Shown: positions 35,031-44,484, counted from the first letter of the stretch. The stretch: 64,000 nt of DNA from Streptomyces mashuensis (GCF_014654785.1 NZ_BNBD01000006.1:62001-126000), one strand, 5' to 3'. The notes: generated by a model from the sequence alone, not told the origin. Program-made: numbers and translations.

Positions 35031-37409
35031 TCACCGCAGGTCGACGGTGCAGTGGTGGGCCGCGCAGAGCGTACCCGGGTCGATGCGCAGCCGGAGCACG
35101 GGGCCGGTGCCGAGCACGGCCACGGAAGGATCACGGTCGGTGACGCGGGCGACGGGCCGGTGCCACGTCACGTCGACCGGCGCGCCGGTGCGCGGGGGTT
35201 CGGAGAGGTGCACGGTGGCGGTGCGGCCGGTGCGGCGGACGAGGACGGCCGCGGGGGCGGTCACGGTGAGCGGGCCGGCGGTGCCGGGCGCCCAGAAGAC
35301 GGCGGCGGTCAGGCCGAGCGAGGGCACGTGGACGGCCTGCCGGCCGGTGTCGTTGGCGAGGACGGTGGCCCAGCCGGGGTCGGCGGCCCGCGCGGCGACG
35401 GCACCGCGCGGGGCGCCGGGCATCAGGAGGTACGCGTACGCCTCGCCGTCGGGGTCGGTGCCGTGGGGCACGGTGAGGGTGAGCCGGCGCCGGGTGAGGG
35501 GGGCGGGCGAGCCGCCGGCGTTGATGTCGCGCCACGCCCCGGTGCGGGTCTCGCGCAGGGCCTCCAGGGGGGCGCCGCCGGGGAACACCCAGCCGCCGTG
35601 CCCCGCCAGGTGCGCCCAGCGGGCGGATTCCCACGAGCCGGCCCAGCCGTCGCGGGCGGGCTGCTTCTCGCCGTCGACGGTGAGGGCGGGCGTGCCGTGC
35701 GCGCTGGTCGCGCCGAGGTTGCGGTGGTCGACGACGGTGTCCACGTCGGTGCCGTCGACGGCGGTGATCCCCGCGCCCAGGCAGAGGACGCCGTCGTCGA
35801 GCCAGAACCACGCCTTGCGGGCCTCCAGCGTGGAGCCCAGGCCCTTGAGGTGCTGGCCGGTCACGGCGTACATGCCGTCGGTGACGCCGCCGACCCACCG
35901 CACGTCCGGCCGCGGCGCGCCCCAGCCGCCGCCCTCGTTGTCGGCCAGCGGGGTGGCGGAGACGGTGGTCCCCGGCATCCTGTAGGGGTCGGCGGTCGGC
36001 CAGAAGGCGTCGCTGTACTGGTCCCCGCCGCCGGGGTGCCACCACGAGACCATGCCGGCGCCGGTGTGCCAGCCGCGCGGGTTCTCGCCGTTGCCGTTCT
36101 CGTAGTACGTGATGCGGTCCGACGCCATGGCGAGGCTCGCCGCCCAGCCGGGGCGGCGGTGCACGGCCCGGTCCATGGCGGGGAAGAACCGGTGCCCGGC
36201 CGGCTCCTGGGCGACGGGGCCGGGCCCGCCGGTGACGGCGATGAGCCGCGCCAGGTCGGCCACCCCGAACTGTGGGTCGGCCGCGACCGGCCCGGTTTCG
36301 TCCCGCGCGGCCCAGCCGCGCACCAGCGCGTGCCAGCGGTCCCGTTCGGCGGGGCTCGCCGCCTCCGCCAGCAGGGTGATCGCCGCCATGAGCGCGTGCC
36401 CCCGCTGGTGGTCGCTCTGCACCACCCCCAGGGTGTCGTTGCTCTGCACGCCACGGCTCACGGCCCGCCCGGACACGCAGTCCATCACCAGGCCGTCGTG
36501 CAGGAACGGCGCGTAGGCGTGCTCGACGCTGTCGAACACGTGCTGCCGCGCCGGGTCGGTGACCTCCCACGGCGAACCGCGCAGCAACGCGAACAGCCGG
36601 GCCAGCCCGTCGAGCAGCACGCACCCGTACGTACCGGTGTACGCGACGGAGCTGTGCTGGACGAACGACCCGTCGGCGTACAGCCCGTCCCCGCGCGTCA
36701 CGTACGCGAACACCGGCGACAACGCGTCCCGCGCCAGCGCGATCCGCGCCGGCACCGCGCCGAGCACGCCGTGCAACGCGGCGACCCGGCACAGGTCGAC
36801 CCGGTTCGCCCCGGTGCTCGTACCGGTGTACGCGCCGAGCGCGGAGTCCGGCACGAAGTGCCCCACGGCCGCGAGCAGCCGCCCCCGCCGTGCGGTTCCC
36901 GCCTCGTCGTGGAGGAGCGTGAGCACGTCGAGGAGGAGGCGGGGGCTGCCGATCTGCCACTCCCACCAGTTGCCGTGGGGGGTGGCGCCGGCGTGGTAGA
37001 CGCGGTCGTGGACGTGGTCCAGCCCGGCGAGGACGTCGGTGGCGAGCCCGGCCTCCCCCGTCAGCCCCGTGCCGGGCTGGGCGTACGCCTCCGCCATGGT
37101 GTGCAGCCGGCCGAGGCTGAGCGTGATGCCGGCGGGCGGGTCGAACGGCACGTCGGGCCAGAGGCCGCCGGCCGTGGGGCGCATCGCCGCCCGGTGGGCC
37201 CGGGCGAGCTCCCCCACGCGACGCAGCCGCCCCGCGCAGGGCTCGGCGGCGGGGTCGAACCCGGTGCCGAGGGTGAGGGTGCGCCAGCGATTGCGGAGGG
37301 CGGTGTGGGGCTCGTCCCCCTCCGCGAAGGCGGCGCCGCCGGCGCCCGTGGCGCCGAAGGCGCCCATCGTTGCGGTGAGGAAGGTGCGCCGGGTCCAGGT
37401 GGTGGCCAC
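35031..37409 (-). CDS. Secreted polysaccharide lyase family 8 protein (hyaluronate/xanthan lyase-like)
   Basis: A 792-residue protein with a twin-arginine signal (TRRTFLTATMGAFGATGAGG). The alpha/alpha-toroid contains the PL8 signatures NWWEWQIGSPRLLLDVL and DGLYADGSFVQHSSVAYTG, which include the catalytic His and Tyr, and SRGVQSNDTLG; beta-sandwich domains follow (WHTGAGMVSWWHPG, KAWFWLDDGVLCLG). It would degrade hyaluronan, chondroitin or xanthan outside the cell by beta-elimination; substrate not determinable. The GTG at 37407-37409 is chosen to place the signal peptide at the start. Likely accessory cargo. Confidence 0.9.
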   Translation of the reverse strand: MATTWTRRTFLTATMGAFGATGAGGAAFAEGDEPHTALRNRWRTLTLGTGFDPAAEPCAGRLRRVGELARAHRAAMRPTAGGLWPDVPFDPPAGITLSLGRLHTMAEAYAQPGTGLTGEAGLATDVLAGLDHVHDRVYHAGATPHGNWWEWQIGSPRLLLDVLTLLHDEAGTARRGRLLAAVGHFVPDSALGAYTGTSTGANRVDLCRVAALHGVLGAVPARIALARDALSPVFAYVTRGDGLYADGSFVQHSSVAYTGTYGCVLLDGLARLFALLRGSPWEVTDPARQHVFDSVEHAYAPFLHDGLVMDCVSGRAVSRGVQSNDTLGVVQSDHQRGHALMAAITLLAEAASPAERDRWHALVRGWAARDETGPVAADPQFGVADLARLIAVTGGPGPVAQEPAGHRFFPAMDRAVHRRPGWAASLAMASDRITYYENGNGENPRGWHTGAGMVSWWHPGGGDQYSDAFWPTADPYRMPGTTVSATPLADNEGGGWGAPRPDVRWVGGVTDGMYAVTGQHLKGLGSTLEARKAWFWLDDGVLCLGAGITAVDGTDVDTVVDHRNLGATSAHGTPALTVDGEKQPARDGWAGSWESARWAHLAGHGGWVFPGGAPLEALRETRTGAWRDINAGGSPAPLTRRRLTLTVPHGTDPDGEAYAYLLMPGAPRGAVAARAADPGWATVLANDTGRQAVHVPSLGLTAAVFWAPGTAGPLTVTAPAAVLVRRTGRTATVHLSEPPRTGAPVDVTWHRPVARVTDRDPSVAVLGTGPVLRLRIDPGTLCAAHHCTVDLR

Positions 37410-37439
37410 GCGGGGTCTCTTTCCCCACCCCGCCCCTTC

Positions 37440-37783
37440 CCGAACCGGGGCTCCGCCCCGTCCCCCGCCCGGGGGCTCCGCCCCCGAACCCCCGCTCCTC
37501 AAACGCCGGAGGGGCTTGAAGGGGTGGGGCACCGCCAGAGGGGCGCGGGTGGGTGGGCACCGCCCGAGGGGTGGGGGTGGGGCTGGGGGTGGGCACCGTC
37601 CGAGAGCCCGGGGAAGGGTGGGAACCGCCCGACGGGCCGACGGGGTGGACGCCGCCCGCGGGGCCAGCGTGGTGCGCACCGCCTGCGGCGCCAGCGGGGT
37701 GGCATTCCCGCGCGGCCTGCAGGGTGGGTGCTGCCACGGGGTTGAGGGTGGGTGTTGCCCGGCTGGGCTCCGACGCCGGCGGC
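37440..37783. repeat. Degenerate tandem-repeat intergenic region
   Basis: A gene-free stretch between the lyase start and monooxygenase stop. It contains short GC hairpins (CCGGGGCTCCGCCCCG type), the Streptomyces-typical CTCAAACGCCGGAGGGGCTT near 37497-37516, then about seven degenerate units of 25-40 bp built on GGGTGGGCACCGCCCGA. Open frames here give only Pro/Gly/Arg strings and are not credible. Confidence 0.6.
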
Positions 37784-39211
37784 TCAGGTCGTCTGCAGGC
37801 TCCTCACGCGTGCCGTCACCTTCCCCGCCCTGTCCTCGCTCACCCGCATCGCCACGTGGTGGTCCGGTCGTACCAGCAGCAGGTCCTTCGCCTCCTCGTC
37901 CTCCTCCACTCGCACCAACTCACCGCACCGCTCCGCCACTTCGCGCAGCGCCGGGCCCGGTCGGCCCCGGAGGGTGAACCATGCTCCGCCCTCGCCGCGG
38001 CGTACTCCCCCTGCCCGGGTGCCCGCGTCCGGGCCCTCCCAGGACAGGGAGCTCCAGGGGTAGGCCACGCCCAACGTGGTCGTGTCCTCCGTGACCACCG
38101 CCTCCGTGCCGACGCCCGCCTTGCGTACGCCTTCGCGGACCGCCCGCAGGCGTTCGTCCGTCAGCTGGAGTGTCCAGGCCGCGACGGGGAGCCGTTCCTC
38201 CTCGTACGTGTCGAGCAGTGCCTCGCCCGCCGTGCCGCGGGCGACCAGGGCCAGCTTCCAGCCGAGGTTGAACGCGTCCTGGATGCCGGTGTTCATTCCC
38301 ATGCCGCCCGCCAGCGAGTGGATGTGTGCCGCGTCGCCGGCGAGGAAGACGCGGCCCTCGCGGAAGCGGTCGGCCATGCGGACGTTGATGCGGTAGGTCG
38401 ACATCCAGCGGACGTCCGTCAGGCGGATGCCCGGTATGCGCGCGTGCCGGTCGAAGAGGCGCTGGAAGGACTCCGGGGAGGGCGGCACGAGCCGTCCCTC
38501 GGCGTCCCGTTCGGGGCCGGCCTGGAGTTGCCAGTGGTCGCTGTCGCGGAACGGGCAGAGCATGATGGCGCCGTCCTCGTCGAACCACTGGTGCCAGTAC
38601 GCGGGGTCGAGTCCGTCGGCGCGGACGTCGCCGATCACCATGCACTCCTCGGTCTCCGTGCTGCCCTCGAAGGCGAGGCCGAGGGTCTTGCGCACGAAGC
38701 TGCGCCCGCCGTCGCAGGCCACGAGCCACCGGGCCCGCACCTGGCGGCCGTCGGCGAACGTGGCCGTCACACCGTCCTCGTCCTGCGTGAAACCGGTGAG
38801 CTCCGAGGCGAGTTCGACCTCGGCGCCCAGCGCGGCGAGGCGCCCGCGCAGGATCTCCTCGGTCCGCCACTGCGGGAGGAGCAGCCCGCTCGCGTAGGGC
38901 GCGTCGGCCGTCGGCACGCGGTCGCCCGCGCTGACGTGGTCGCTGATCATCTTCCCGCCGCGGTACTTGCGCAGCGTGATGTGCTCGATGCCCGAGGCCG
39001 TGGCCTCCTCGCCCACGCCCAGGTCCTCGAAGATCTCGCGGCTGCGCTGGTTGAGGCCCTTGCCCCGCGAGCCCCGGTGGAAGGCCGGAGCCTTGTCCAC
39101 GATCCGCACGGGCACGCCCTCGCGCGCCAGCACGCACGCCAGCGTCAGCCCCGTGGGCCCGGCTCCCACGATCAGTACCGAGGTCATTTCCGAGGTCATT
39201 TCCGACGTCAT
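37784..39211 (-). CDS. FAD-dependent aromatic monooxygenase (MhpA/PheA-type)
   Basis: A class A flavin hydroxylase of about 475 residues. FAD-binding GAGPTGLTLACVLAREG (N-terminal GxGxxG), the second nucleotide motif VACDGGRSFVRK and the FAD-ribose motif RVFLAGDAAHIHSLAGGMGM with NTGIQDAFNLGWKLA. It inserts oxygen into a phenolic or polyketide-type ring using NAD(P)H. The start at 39211 is favoured by GGGGGAG upstream; the N-terminus is a tandem MTSEMTSEMTS with several ATGs. Divergent from a TetR gene, which probably represses it. Confidence 0.88.
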   Translation of the reverse strand: MTSEMTSEMTSVLIVGAGPTGLTLACVLAREGVPVRIVDKAPAFHRGSRGKGLNQRSREIFEDLGVGEEATASGIEHITLRKYRGGKMISDHVSAGDRVPTADAPYASGLLLPQWRTEEILRGRLAALGAEVELASELTGFTQDEDGVTATFADGRQVRARWLVACDGGRSFVRKTLGLAFEGSTETEECMVIGDVRADGLDPAYWHQWFDEDGAIMLCPFRDSDHWQLQAGPERDAEGRLVPPSPESFQRLFDRHARIPGIRLTDVRWMSTYRINVRMADRFREGRVFLAGDAAHIHSLAGGMGMNTGIQDAFNLGWKLALVARGTAGEALLDTYEEERLPVAAWTLQLTDERLRAVREGVRKAGVGTEAVVTEDTTTLGVAYPWSSLSWEGPDAGTRAGGVRRGEGGAWFTLRGRPGPALREVAERCGELVRVEEDEEAKDLLLVRPDHHVAMRVSEDRAGKVTARVRSLQTT

Positions 39212-39341
39212 GTCCCGCTCCCCCATCTCCGCAACGCGGTCGTTCGCCTGTTCGCTCCTCCATCAAACGACAGCCGGCCCAGAAAATGCAACCCGGTTAA
39301 AAAAGATTCTCGGTAACGTGCCATCGGGTACACTCGTCCGT

Positions 39342-39980
39342 GTGAACGCCCACGAACCCGGACTCCGCGAACGCAAGAAGCAGCGCACCCGCGAGACGCT
39401 CTCGGCCACCGCCGTCGAGCTCTTCCTCCAGCGCGGCTTCGACCAGGTGTCGGTCGCCGAGATCGCGAGCGCCGCCGAGGTGTCGAAGCCGACGCTGTTC
39501 CGCTACTTCCCCGCCAAGGAGGACCTCGCCCTGCACGGCATCGCCGACCACCAGGGCGAAGCGGCCCGCGTCGTGCGCGGCCGCAGCGGTGCGCAGTCGC
39601 CCCTCGGCGCCCTCCGCGCCCACTTCCATGACCGGCTCGACGCGCACGACCCCATCACCGGCCTGTGCGACCACCCCAAGGTGCTGGCCTTCCGCGACCT
39701 GCTCTACGGGACCCCGAGCCTGCTCGCCCGCCTCACCCACTTCGCCGTCGAGGACGAACGGGCGCTCGCCGAGGCCCTCGTCGAGACGGCGGACGCCGAC
39801 GGCACGACGGCACGGCTGGCCGCCGCCCAGGTCATCGGCGTCCACCACGTCCTCGCGCGGGACAACTGGCAGCGCCTCACCGGCGGCGGCATCACCGACG
39901 ACGTCCTGCACGCCGCGCACGCCGACGCCGACCGCGCCTACGACCTGCTCGGCGACGGCCTTGCCGGGCAGGGGCTCTGA
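39342..39980 (+). CDS. TetR-family regulator, divergent from the monooxygenase
   Basis: A 212-residue TetR protein: RERKKQRTRETLSATAVELF, then the helix-turn-helix VAEIASAAEVSKPTLFRYFP at about residues 38-57, and a C-terminal effector domain. The GTG at 39342 is taken as start. The divergent 130-bp gap is locally AT-rich (GGTTAAAAAAGATTC), fitting two promoters. It most likely controls the flavin monooxygenase in response to an aromatic compound; this is inference from arrangement. Confidence 0.85.
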   Translation: MNAHEPGLRERKKQRTRETLSATAVELFLQRGFDQVSVAEIASAAEVSKPTLFRYFPAKEDLALHGIADHQGEAARVVRGRSGAQSPLGALRAHFHDRLDAHDPITGLCDHPKVLAFRDLLYGTPSLLARLTHFAVEDERALAEALVETADADGTTARLAAAQVIGVHHVLARDNWQRLTGGGITDDVLHAAHADADRAYDLLGDGLAGQGL

Positions 39981-39995
39981 CGCCCCGGGAGCCCG

Positions 39996-41648
39996 CTACT
40001 CCTGCGGTTCGACGCCCGCCCGGCGCAGCCCGTACGCGTACGCGTCGTCCAGCGCCTGCCACGACGCCGCGATGACGTTCTCGCCGACGCCGACCGTCGA
40101 CCACTCGCCGGTCTCGTCGCTCGACGAGACCAGCACCCGTGTGATCGAGCCCGTGCCCAGGTTGCCCTCCAGGATGCGGACCTTGTAGTCGGTGAGCTTG
40201 ATGCCGGCCAGCTGCGGGTAGATGCGCTCCAGCGCCACGCGCAGCGCCCGGTCCAGGGCGTTGACGGGGCCGTTGCCCTCCGCCGTGGCGACGATCCGCT
40301 CGCCCTTGGCCCACAGCTTCACGGTCGCCTCGTTGGCGTGGGTGCCGTCCGGGCGGTCCTCGGCGATGGCCCGCCACGACTCCACCCGGTAGTAGCGTCG
40401 GGCCCGGCCTTCGATCTCGGCGCGCAGCAGCAGTTCGAACGACGCGTCGGCCGCCTCGTACGTGTAGCCGCGCAGTTCGCGTTCCTTGACGCGCTCCACG
40501 ACCCGGCCGACCAGCTCCCGGTCGCCGCCGAGGTCGACGCCCAGCTCCTTGCCCTTGAGCTCGATCGAGGCGCGGCCGGCCATGTCGGAGACCAGCATCC
40601 GCATGGTGTTGCCGACCCGCTCGGGGTCGATGTGCTGGTAGAGGTCCGGGTCGACCTTGATGGCGGAGGCGTGCAGCCCCGCCTTGTGCGCGAAGGCGGA
40701 CAGTCCCACGTACGGCTGATGCGTGGACGGCGTGAGGTTGACGACCTCGGCGATGGCGTGGGAGATCCGCGTCATCTCCGCCAGCCGGCCCTCCGGCAGC
40801 ACGCGCCGGCCGTACTTGAGCTCCAGGGCCGCCACCACGGGGAAGAGGTTGGCGTTGCCCACGCGCTCGCCGTAGCCGTTGGCGGTGCACTGCACGTGCG
40901 TGGCGCCGCCGTCGACCGCGGCCAGGGTGTTGGCCACCGCGCAGCCGGTGTCGTCCTGGGCGTGGATGCCCAGGCGGGCGCCGGTGTCGGCGTGCACGGC
41001 GCGCACGACCTCCTCGACCTGGCCGGGGAGCATGCCGCCGTTGGTGTCGCACAGCACCACCACGTCGGCCCCGGCCTCGTGGGCGGCGCGTACGACCTGG
41101 GTGGCGTACTCCCGGTTGGCGCGGTGGCCGTCGAAGAAGTGCTCGCAGTCGACGAAGACGCGGCGGCCGTTCTCCCGCAGGAAGGAGACCGTGTCGCGCA
41201 CCATGGCGAGGTTCTCCTCCAGCGTGGTGCGCAGGGCGAGTTCCACGTGCCGGTCGTGGGACTTGGCCACCAGCGTGACGACGGGGGCCTGCGCATCGAG
41301 CAGCGCCCGTACCTGCGGGTCGTCGGCGGCGCGCACCCCCGGTTTCCGGGTGGCCCCGAAGGCGACGAGCCGGGCGTGCCGGAAGGTGATCTCCTCCCGG
41401 GCGCGCCGGAAGAACTCGGTGTCGCGGGGGTTGGCGCCCGGCCAGCCGCCCTCGATGAAGCCGACGCCGAAGTCGTCCAGGTGCCGGGCGATCGTCAGCT
41501 TGTCCGCGACGGTGAGGTTGATGCCCTCCCGCTGCGCGCCGTCGCGCAGCGTGGTGTCGAAGACGTGGAAGGCGTCGTCGGGGGCGTCGGTGGGGGCCGC
41601 CATGACCAGGGGGGCCGGCGCGGCCTGCGGGACTGACGTGGCTGACAT
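39996..41648 (-). CDS. cimA: Citramalate synthase / 2-isopropylmalate synthase-like (DRE-TIM)
   Basis: The catalytic barrel shows FDTTLRDGAQREGINLTVADK, the metal-binding VFVDCEHFFDGHRAN, GIHAQDDTGCAVANTLAAV and CTANGYGERVGNANLF, then QPYVGLSAFAHKAGLHASAI and a C-terminal LeuA regulatory-domain region (DYKVRILEGNLGTGSITRVL). This subgroup condenses acetyl-CoA with pyruvate (citramalate, isoleucine route) or with ketoisovalerate; the first is more likely by family. The ATG at 41648 gives 550 residues, with AGAAGAG upstream. A terminator-like hairpin and possible Ile-codon leader precede it. Confidence 0.88.
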   Translation of the reverse strand: MSATSVPQAAPAPLVMAAPTDAPDDAFHVFDTTLRDGAQREGINLTVADKLTIARHLDDFGVGFIEGGWPGANPRDTEFFRRAREEITFRHARLVAFGATRKPGVRAADDPQVRALLDAQAPVVTLVAKSHDRHVELALRTTLEENLAMVRDTVSFLRENGRRVFVDCEHFFDGHRANREYATQVVRAAHEAGADVVVLCDTNGGMLPGQVEEVVRAVHADTGARLGIHAQDDTGCAVANTLAAVDGGATHVQCTANGYGERVGNANLFPVVAALELKYGRRVLPEGRLAEMTRISHAIAEVVNLTPSTHQPYVGLSAFAHKAGLHASAIKVDPDLYQHIDPERVGNTMRMLVSDMAGRASIELKGKELGVDLGGDRELVGRVVERVKERELRGYTYEAADASFELLLRAEIEGRARRYYRVESWRAIAEDRPDGTHANEATVKLWAKGERIVATAEGNGPVNALDRALRVALERIYPQLAGIKLTDYKVRILEGNLGTGSITRVLVSSSDETGEWSTVGVGENVIAASWQALDDAYAYGLRRAGVEPQE

Positions 41649-41755
41649 GGCTCTTCTGACTCCTGTGGGATCTCGGTCTACCGGAATGACCGGTTCCACC
41701 GTCCCCCCTATGGTCCCGCGCGCAAGGTGCCCCCGGCGAGGTGGGCCGGGAAACG

Positions 41756-41784
41756 AAAAGACCCCTCGCGGGTGCGAGAGGTCT
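41756..41784 (-). terminator. T-tailed hairpin upstream of cimA (possible attenuator)
   Basis: On the minus strand AGACCTCTCGC and GCGAGGGGTCT pair (one mismatch) around a 4-nt loop and run into TTTTCGTTT. It lies about 110 bp before the cimA start and 150 bp after the permease stop, so it may be the permease terminator, a cimA attenuator or both. Confidence 0.7.
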
Positions 41785-41837
41785 GCGCGCGGGTCGTGGG
41801 ACACGGTGGCCGCGCCGTACGGGGTGGTACGGGGCGG

Positions 41838-41888
41838 TCACTGCGGACCGGCGCGCCTGCTGCCGATAATCGTGGCGAACGAGGGCAC
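41838..41888 (-). CDS. Possible cimA leader peptide with adjacent Ile codons
   Basis: A 16-codon frame, GTG start, MPSFATIIGSRRAGPQ then TGA, with consecutive ATT-ATC isoleucine codons, located about 50 bp before the T-tailed hairpin. The layout resembles the ilvB leader in this window. The Shine-Dalgarno is weak, so this is a proposal rather than a call. Confidence 0.3.
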   Translation of the reverse strand: MPSFATIIGSRRAGPQ

Positions 41889-41931
41889 GGAGGCAGTCTT
41901 GCACGCCTGTCCATCGCGTCGGGGGACCGTC

Positions 41932-43275
41932 TCAGGATGTGGGCGCCGCGGGTGTCGCGGCCGGTGCGTCCGTCCCCGTGGCACCGGCCCGTGGGCCCTC
42001 CCCCACCCGCGTGAGGTCGGTGTCGCGCGTCTCGCGCATCGACAGGTAGACGACCAGCGACACGGCGGCGCACCCGGCCACGTACCAGGAGAAGCCGGAC
42101 TCCATACCGGCGTTCTTGAACCACAGCGCCACGTACTCGGCCGTGCCGCCGAAGAGCGCGTTGGCGATCGCGTACGGCAGGGCCACGCCGAGCGAGCGCA
42201 CGCCCGTCGGGAACAGCTCCGCCTTCACGCAGGCGTTGATCGAGGTGTAGCCCGTGACGACCACCAGCGCCAGCAGCGACAGCCCCAGGGCCGGCCAGAA
42301 CGAGCCGGCGTGCCGCAGCATCGCCATGATCGGCACGGTCAGGAAGGTGGAGCCGACGGCGAAGGTGATCAGCAGCGGGCGGCGGCCGATCCGGTCCGAC
42401 AGGGCGCCGGCCAGCGGCTGGAGGCAGGCGAAGACGAGCAGGGCGCAGAAGCTGACCAGCGTCGCCGTCTGCTTGGGCAGGCCGGCGGTGTTCGACAGGT
42501 ACTTGGTGAGGTAGGTGGTGTACGTGTAGTACGCAACCGTGCCGCCCATCGTCAGGGCGATGACCAGCAGCGCCTCGCGCTTGTGCCGCAGCAGCGCGCG
42601 GATCGTGCCGCGCTCCTCCGCCGGGGCGCCGCCGTCTCCCTCGACGGCCTCGTACGCCTCCGTCTCCAGCATCGTGCGGCGCAGGTAGAAGACGACGGCC
42701 GCGCCGAGCGCGCCGACGACGAACGGGATGCGCCAGCCCCAGCTGTGCAGTTCGGCGCCGGTCAGCGTGTGCTGGAGCACGATGAGCAGGCCGAGCCCCA
42801 GGAGCTGGCCCGCCGTCATGGACACGTACTGGAAGCTGGAGGCGAAGCCGCGGCGGCCGGGCGCGGACGCCTCCGTGAGGTACGTGGCGCTGGCCGCGTA
42901 CTCGCCGCCGACCGACAGGCCCTGGAGCAGCCGGGCCACCAGCAGCACCGCGGCGCCGCCGTAGCCGGCGACCGCGTAGGTGGGGGCCACAGCGATCAGT
43001 ACGGCGGAGGCCGACATCAGGGTGACGGTCAGGGTGAGGGCCGCCTTGCGGCCGCGCCGGTCACCGACGCGGCCCAGCAGCCAGCCGCCCACCGGGCGCA
43101 TGAAGAAGCCGACGGCGAAGATGCCGGCGGTGTTCATGAGCTTGGCGGTGTCGTTGCCCGCGGGGAAGAAGGCCCCCGCGAAGTACGTGGCGAAGCTGGC
43201 GTAGACGAACCAGTCGAACCACTCGACCATGTTGCCGGCCGAGCCGACCCAGATCTTCTTCCAGTGCTGTCCCAT
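41932..43275 (-). CDS. MFS transporter, metabolite:H+ symporter (MHS) family
   Basis: A 447-residue, 12-helix permease of the ProP/KgtP/ShiA type: N-terminal MVEWFDWFVYASFATYFA, the loop 2-3 motif GRVGDRRGRKAALTLTV and RLLQGLSVGGEYAASATYL, then SDRIGRRPLLI in the second half. Such carriers import organic acids, shikimate or betaines with protons; the substrate is not evident. It lies alone between cimA and ilvE, all on the minus strand. Confidence 0.88.
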   Translation of the reverse strand: MGQHWKKIWVGSAGNMVEWFDWFVYASFATYFAGAFFPAGNDTAKLMNTAGIFAVGFFMRPVGGWLLGRVGDRRGRKAALTLTVTLMSASAVLIAVAPTYAVAGYGGAAVLLVARLLQGLSVGGEYAASATYLTEASAPGRRGFASSFQYVSMTAGQLLGLGLLIVLQHTLTGAELHSWGWRIPFVVGALGAAVVFYLRRTMLETEAYEAVEGDGGAPAEERGTIRALLRHKREALLVIALTMGGTVAYYTYTTYLTKYLSNTAGLPKQTATLVSFCALLVFACLQPLAGALSDRIGRRPLLITFAVGSTFLTVPIMAMLRHAGSFWPALGLSLLALVVVTGYTSINACVKAELFPTGVRSLGVALPYAIANALFGGTAEYVALWFKNAGMESGFSWYVAGCAAVSLVVYLSMRETRDTDLTRVGEGPRAGATGTDAPAATPAAPTS

Positions 43276-43398
43276 GAACGATCACGGTGACGGCCCGAAA
43301 GGATCCGGACAAGGGCCCGGCCGGCAACGATCGCGCGTACTTGCGTGCGTTGCGTTCCTGGCGGGAGAGGCCGGCGGGAGGGGTGGCCGGACGGGTGG

Positions 43399-44484
43399 TC
43401 AGCAGACCGTGTGCATCCAGCCGTGGACGTCCTCCGTGGCGCCCGTCTGGACGGCGAGCAGCGCCTCGCGCAGCTTCATCGTGACCTCGCCGGGCTGCCC
43501 GTCGCCCACCGTCCAGTCGGCGCGCGTGGACTTCACCGCGCCGACGGGCGTGATGACGGCGGCGGTGCCGCAGGCGAACACCTCGGTGAGGGTGCCGTCG
43601 GCGCAGCCCTCGCGCCAGTCGTCGACGGAGATGCGGCCCTCGGAGACCTCGTAGCCCAGGTCGGCGGCGATCCTCAGCAGCGAGGCGCGGGTGATGCCGG
43701 GCAGCAGCGAGCCGGTGAGCTCGGGCGTGACGATGCGGTTCCCGTACACGAAGTACAGGTTCATGCCGCCCATCTCCTCGATCCAGCGGCGCTCGATGGC
43801 GTCGAGCCAGACCACCTGGTCGCAGCCGTGCTCGGCGGCCTGCGCCTGGGCGACGAGGGAGGCGGCGTAGTTGCCGCCGGCCTTGGCGGCGCCGGTGCCG
43901 CCGGGGCAGGCGCGCACGTACTCCTCGGACAGCCAGACGGTGACCGGCTTGACGCCGCCGGGGAAGTAGGCGCCGGCCGGGGAGGCGATGACGACGAAGA
44001 GGTACTCGTTGGCGGGGCGGACGCCCAGGCCGACCTCGGTGGCGAACATGAACGGCCGCAGGTAGAGGGAGGCCTCGCCGCCGGAGGGCACCCAGGCCCG
44101 GTCCTGCTTGATCAGCGCGTCGCAGGCGGCCATGAAGGTCTCGACCGGCAGCTCGGGCATGGCCAGGCGGCGCGCGGACGCCTGGAGCCGGCGGGCGTTC
44201 TCCTCCGGGCGGAAGGTGGCGACCGAGCCGTCGGGGCGGCGGTACGCCTTCATGCCCTCGAAGATCGTCTGCGCGTAGTGCAGCGTCATGTTGGCGGGGT
44301 CGATCGACAGGGGCGCGTACGGAACGAGCTGGGCGTCGTGCCAGCCGCGGCCCTCGGTCCACCGGATGGTGACCATGTGGTCGGTGAAGTGGCGGCCGAA
44401 TCCGGGGTTGGCCAGGATCTTCTCGCGCTCCGCGTCGGAGAGCGGGTGCGAGGAGGGCTTGAGCTCGATCGTGGGCGTCGTCAT
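43399..44484 (-). CDS. ilvE: Branched-chain amino acid aminotransferase
   Basis: A fold-type IV PLP enzyme that performs the final transamination to Val, Leu and Ile. The 361-residue protein has HYAQTIFEGMKAYRRPDG, the PLP-lysine segment GTGAAKAGGNYAASL and the class-IV signature EVFACGTAAVITPVG. The ATG at 44484 has AAGGAC upstream. It follows leuB on the same strand, 200 bp apart with a hairpin between. Confidence 0.96.
   Translation of the reverse strand: MTTPTIELKPSSHPLSDAEREKILANPGFGRHFTDHMVTIRWTEGRGWHDAQLVPYAPLSIDPANMTLHYAQTIFEGMKAYRRPDGSVATFRPEENARRLQASARRLAMPELPVETFMAACDALIKQDRAWVPSGGEASLYLRPFMFATEVGLGVRPANEYLFVVIASPAGAYFPGGVKPVTVWLSEEYVRACPGGTGAAKAGGNYAASLVAQAQAAEHGCDQVVWLDAIERRWIEEMGGMNLYFVYGNRIVTPELTGSLLPGITRASLLRIAADLGYEVSEGRISVDDWREGCADGTLTEVFACGTAAVITPVGAVKSTRADWTVGDGQPGEVTMKLREALLAVQTGATEDVHGWMHTVC

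Noticed and set aside
35052..37745. An 897-codon plus-strand frame opposite the polysaccharide lyase
   Set aside because: The minus strand has catalytic PL8 motifs and a Tat signal; the plus frame has none.
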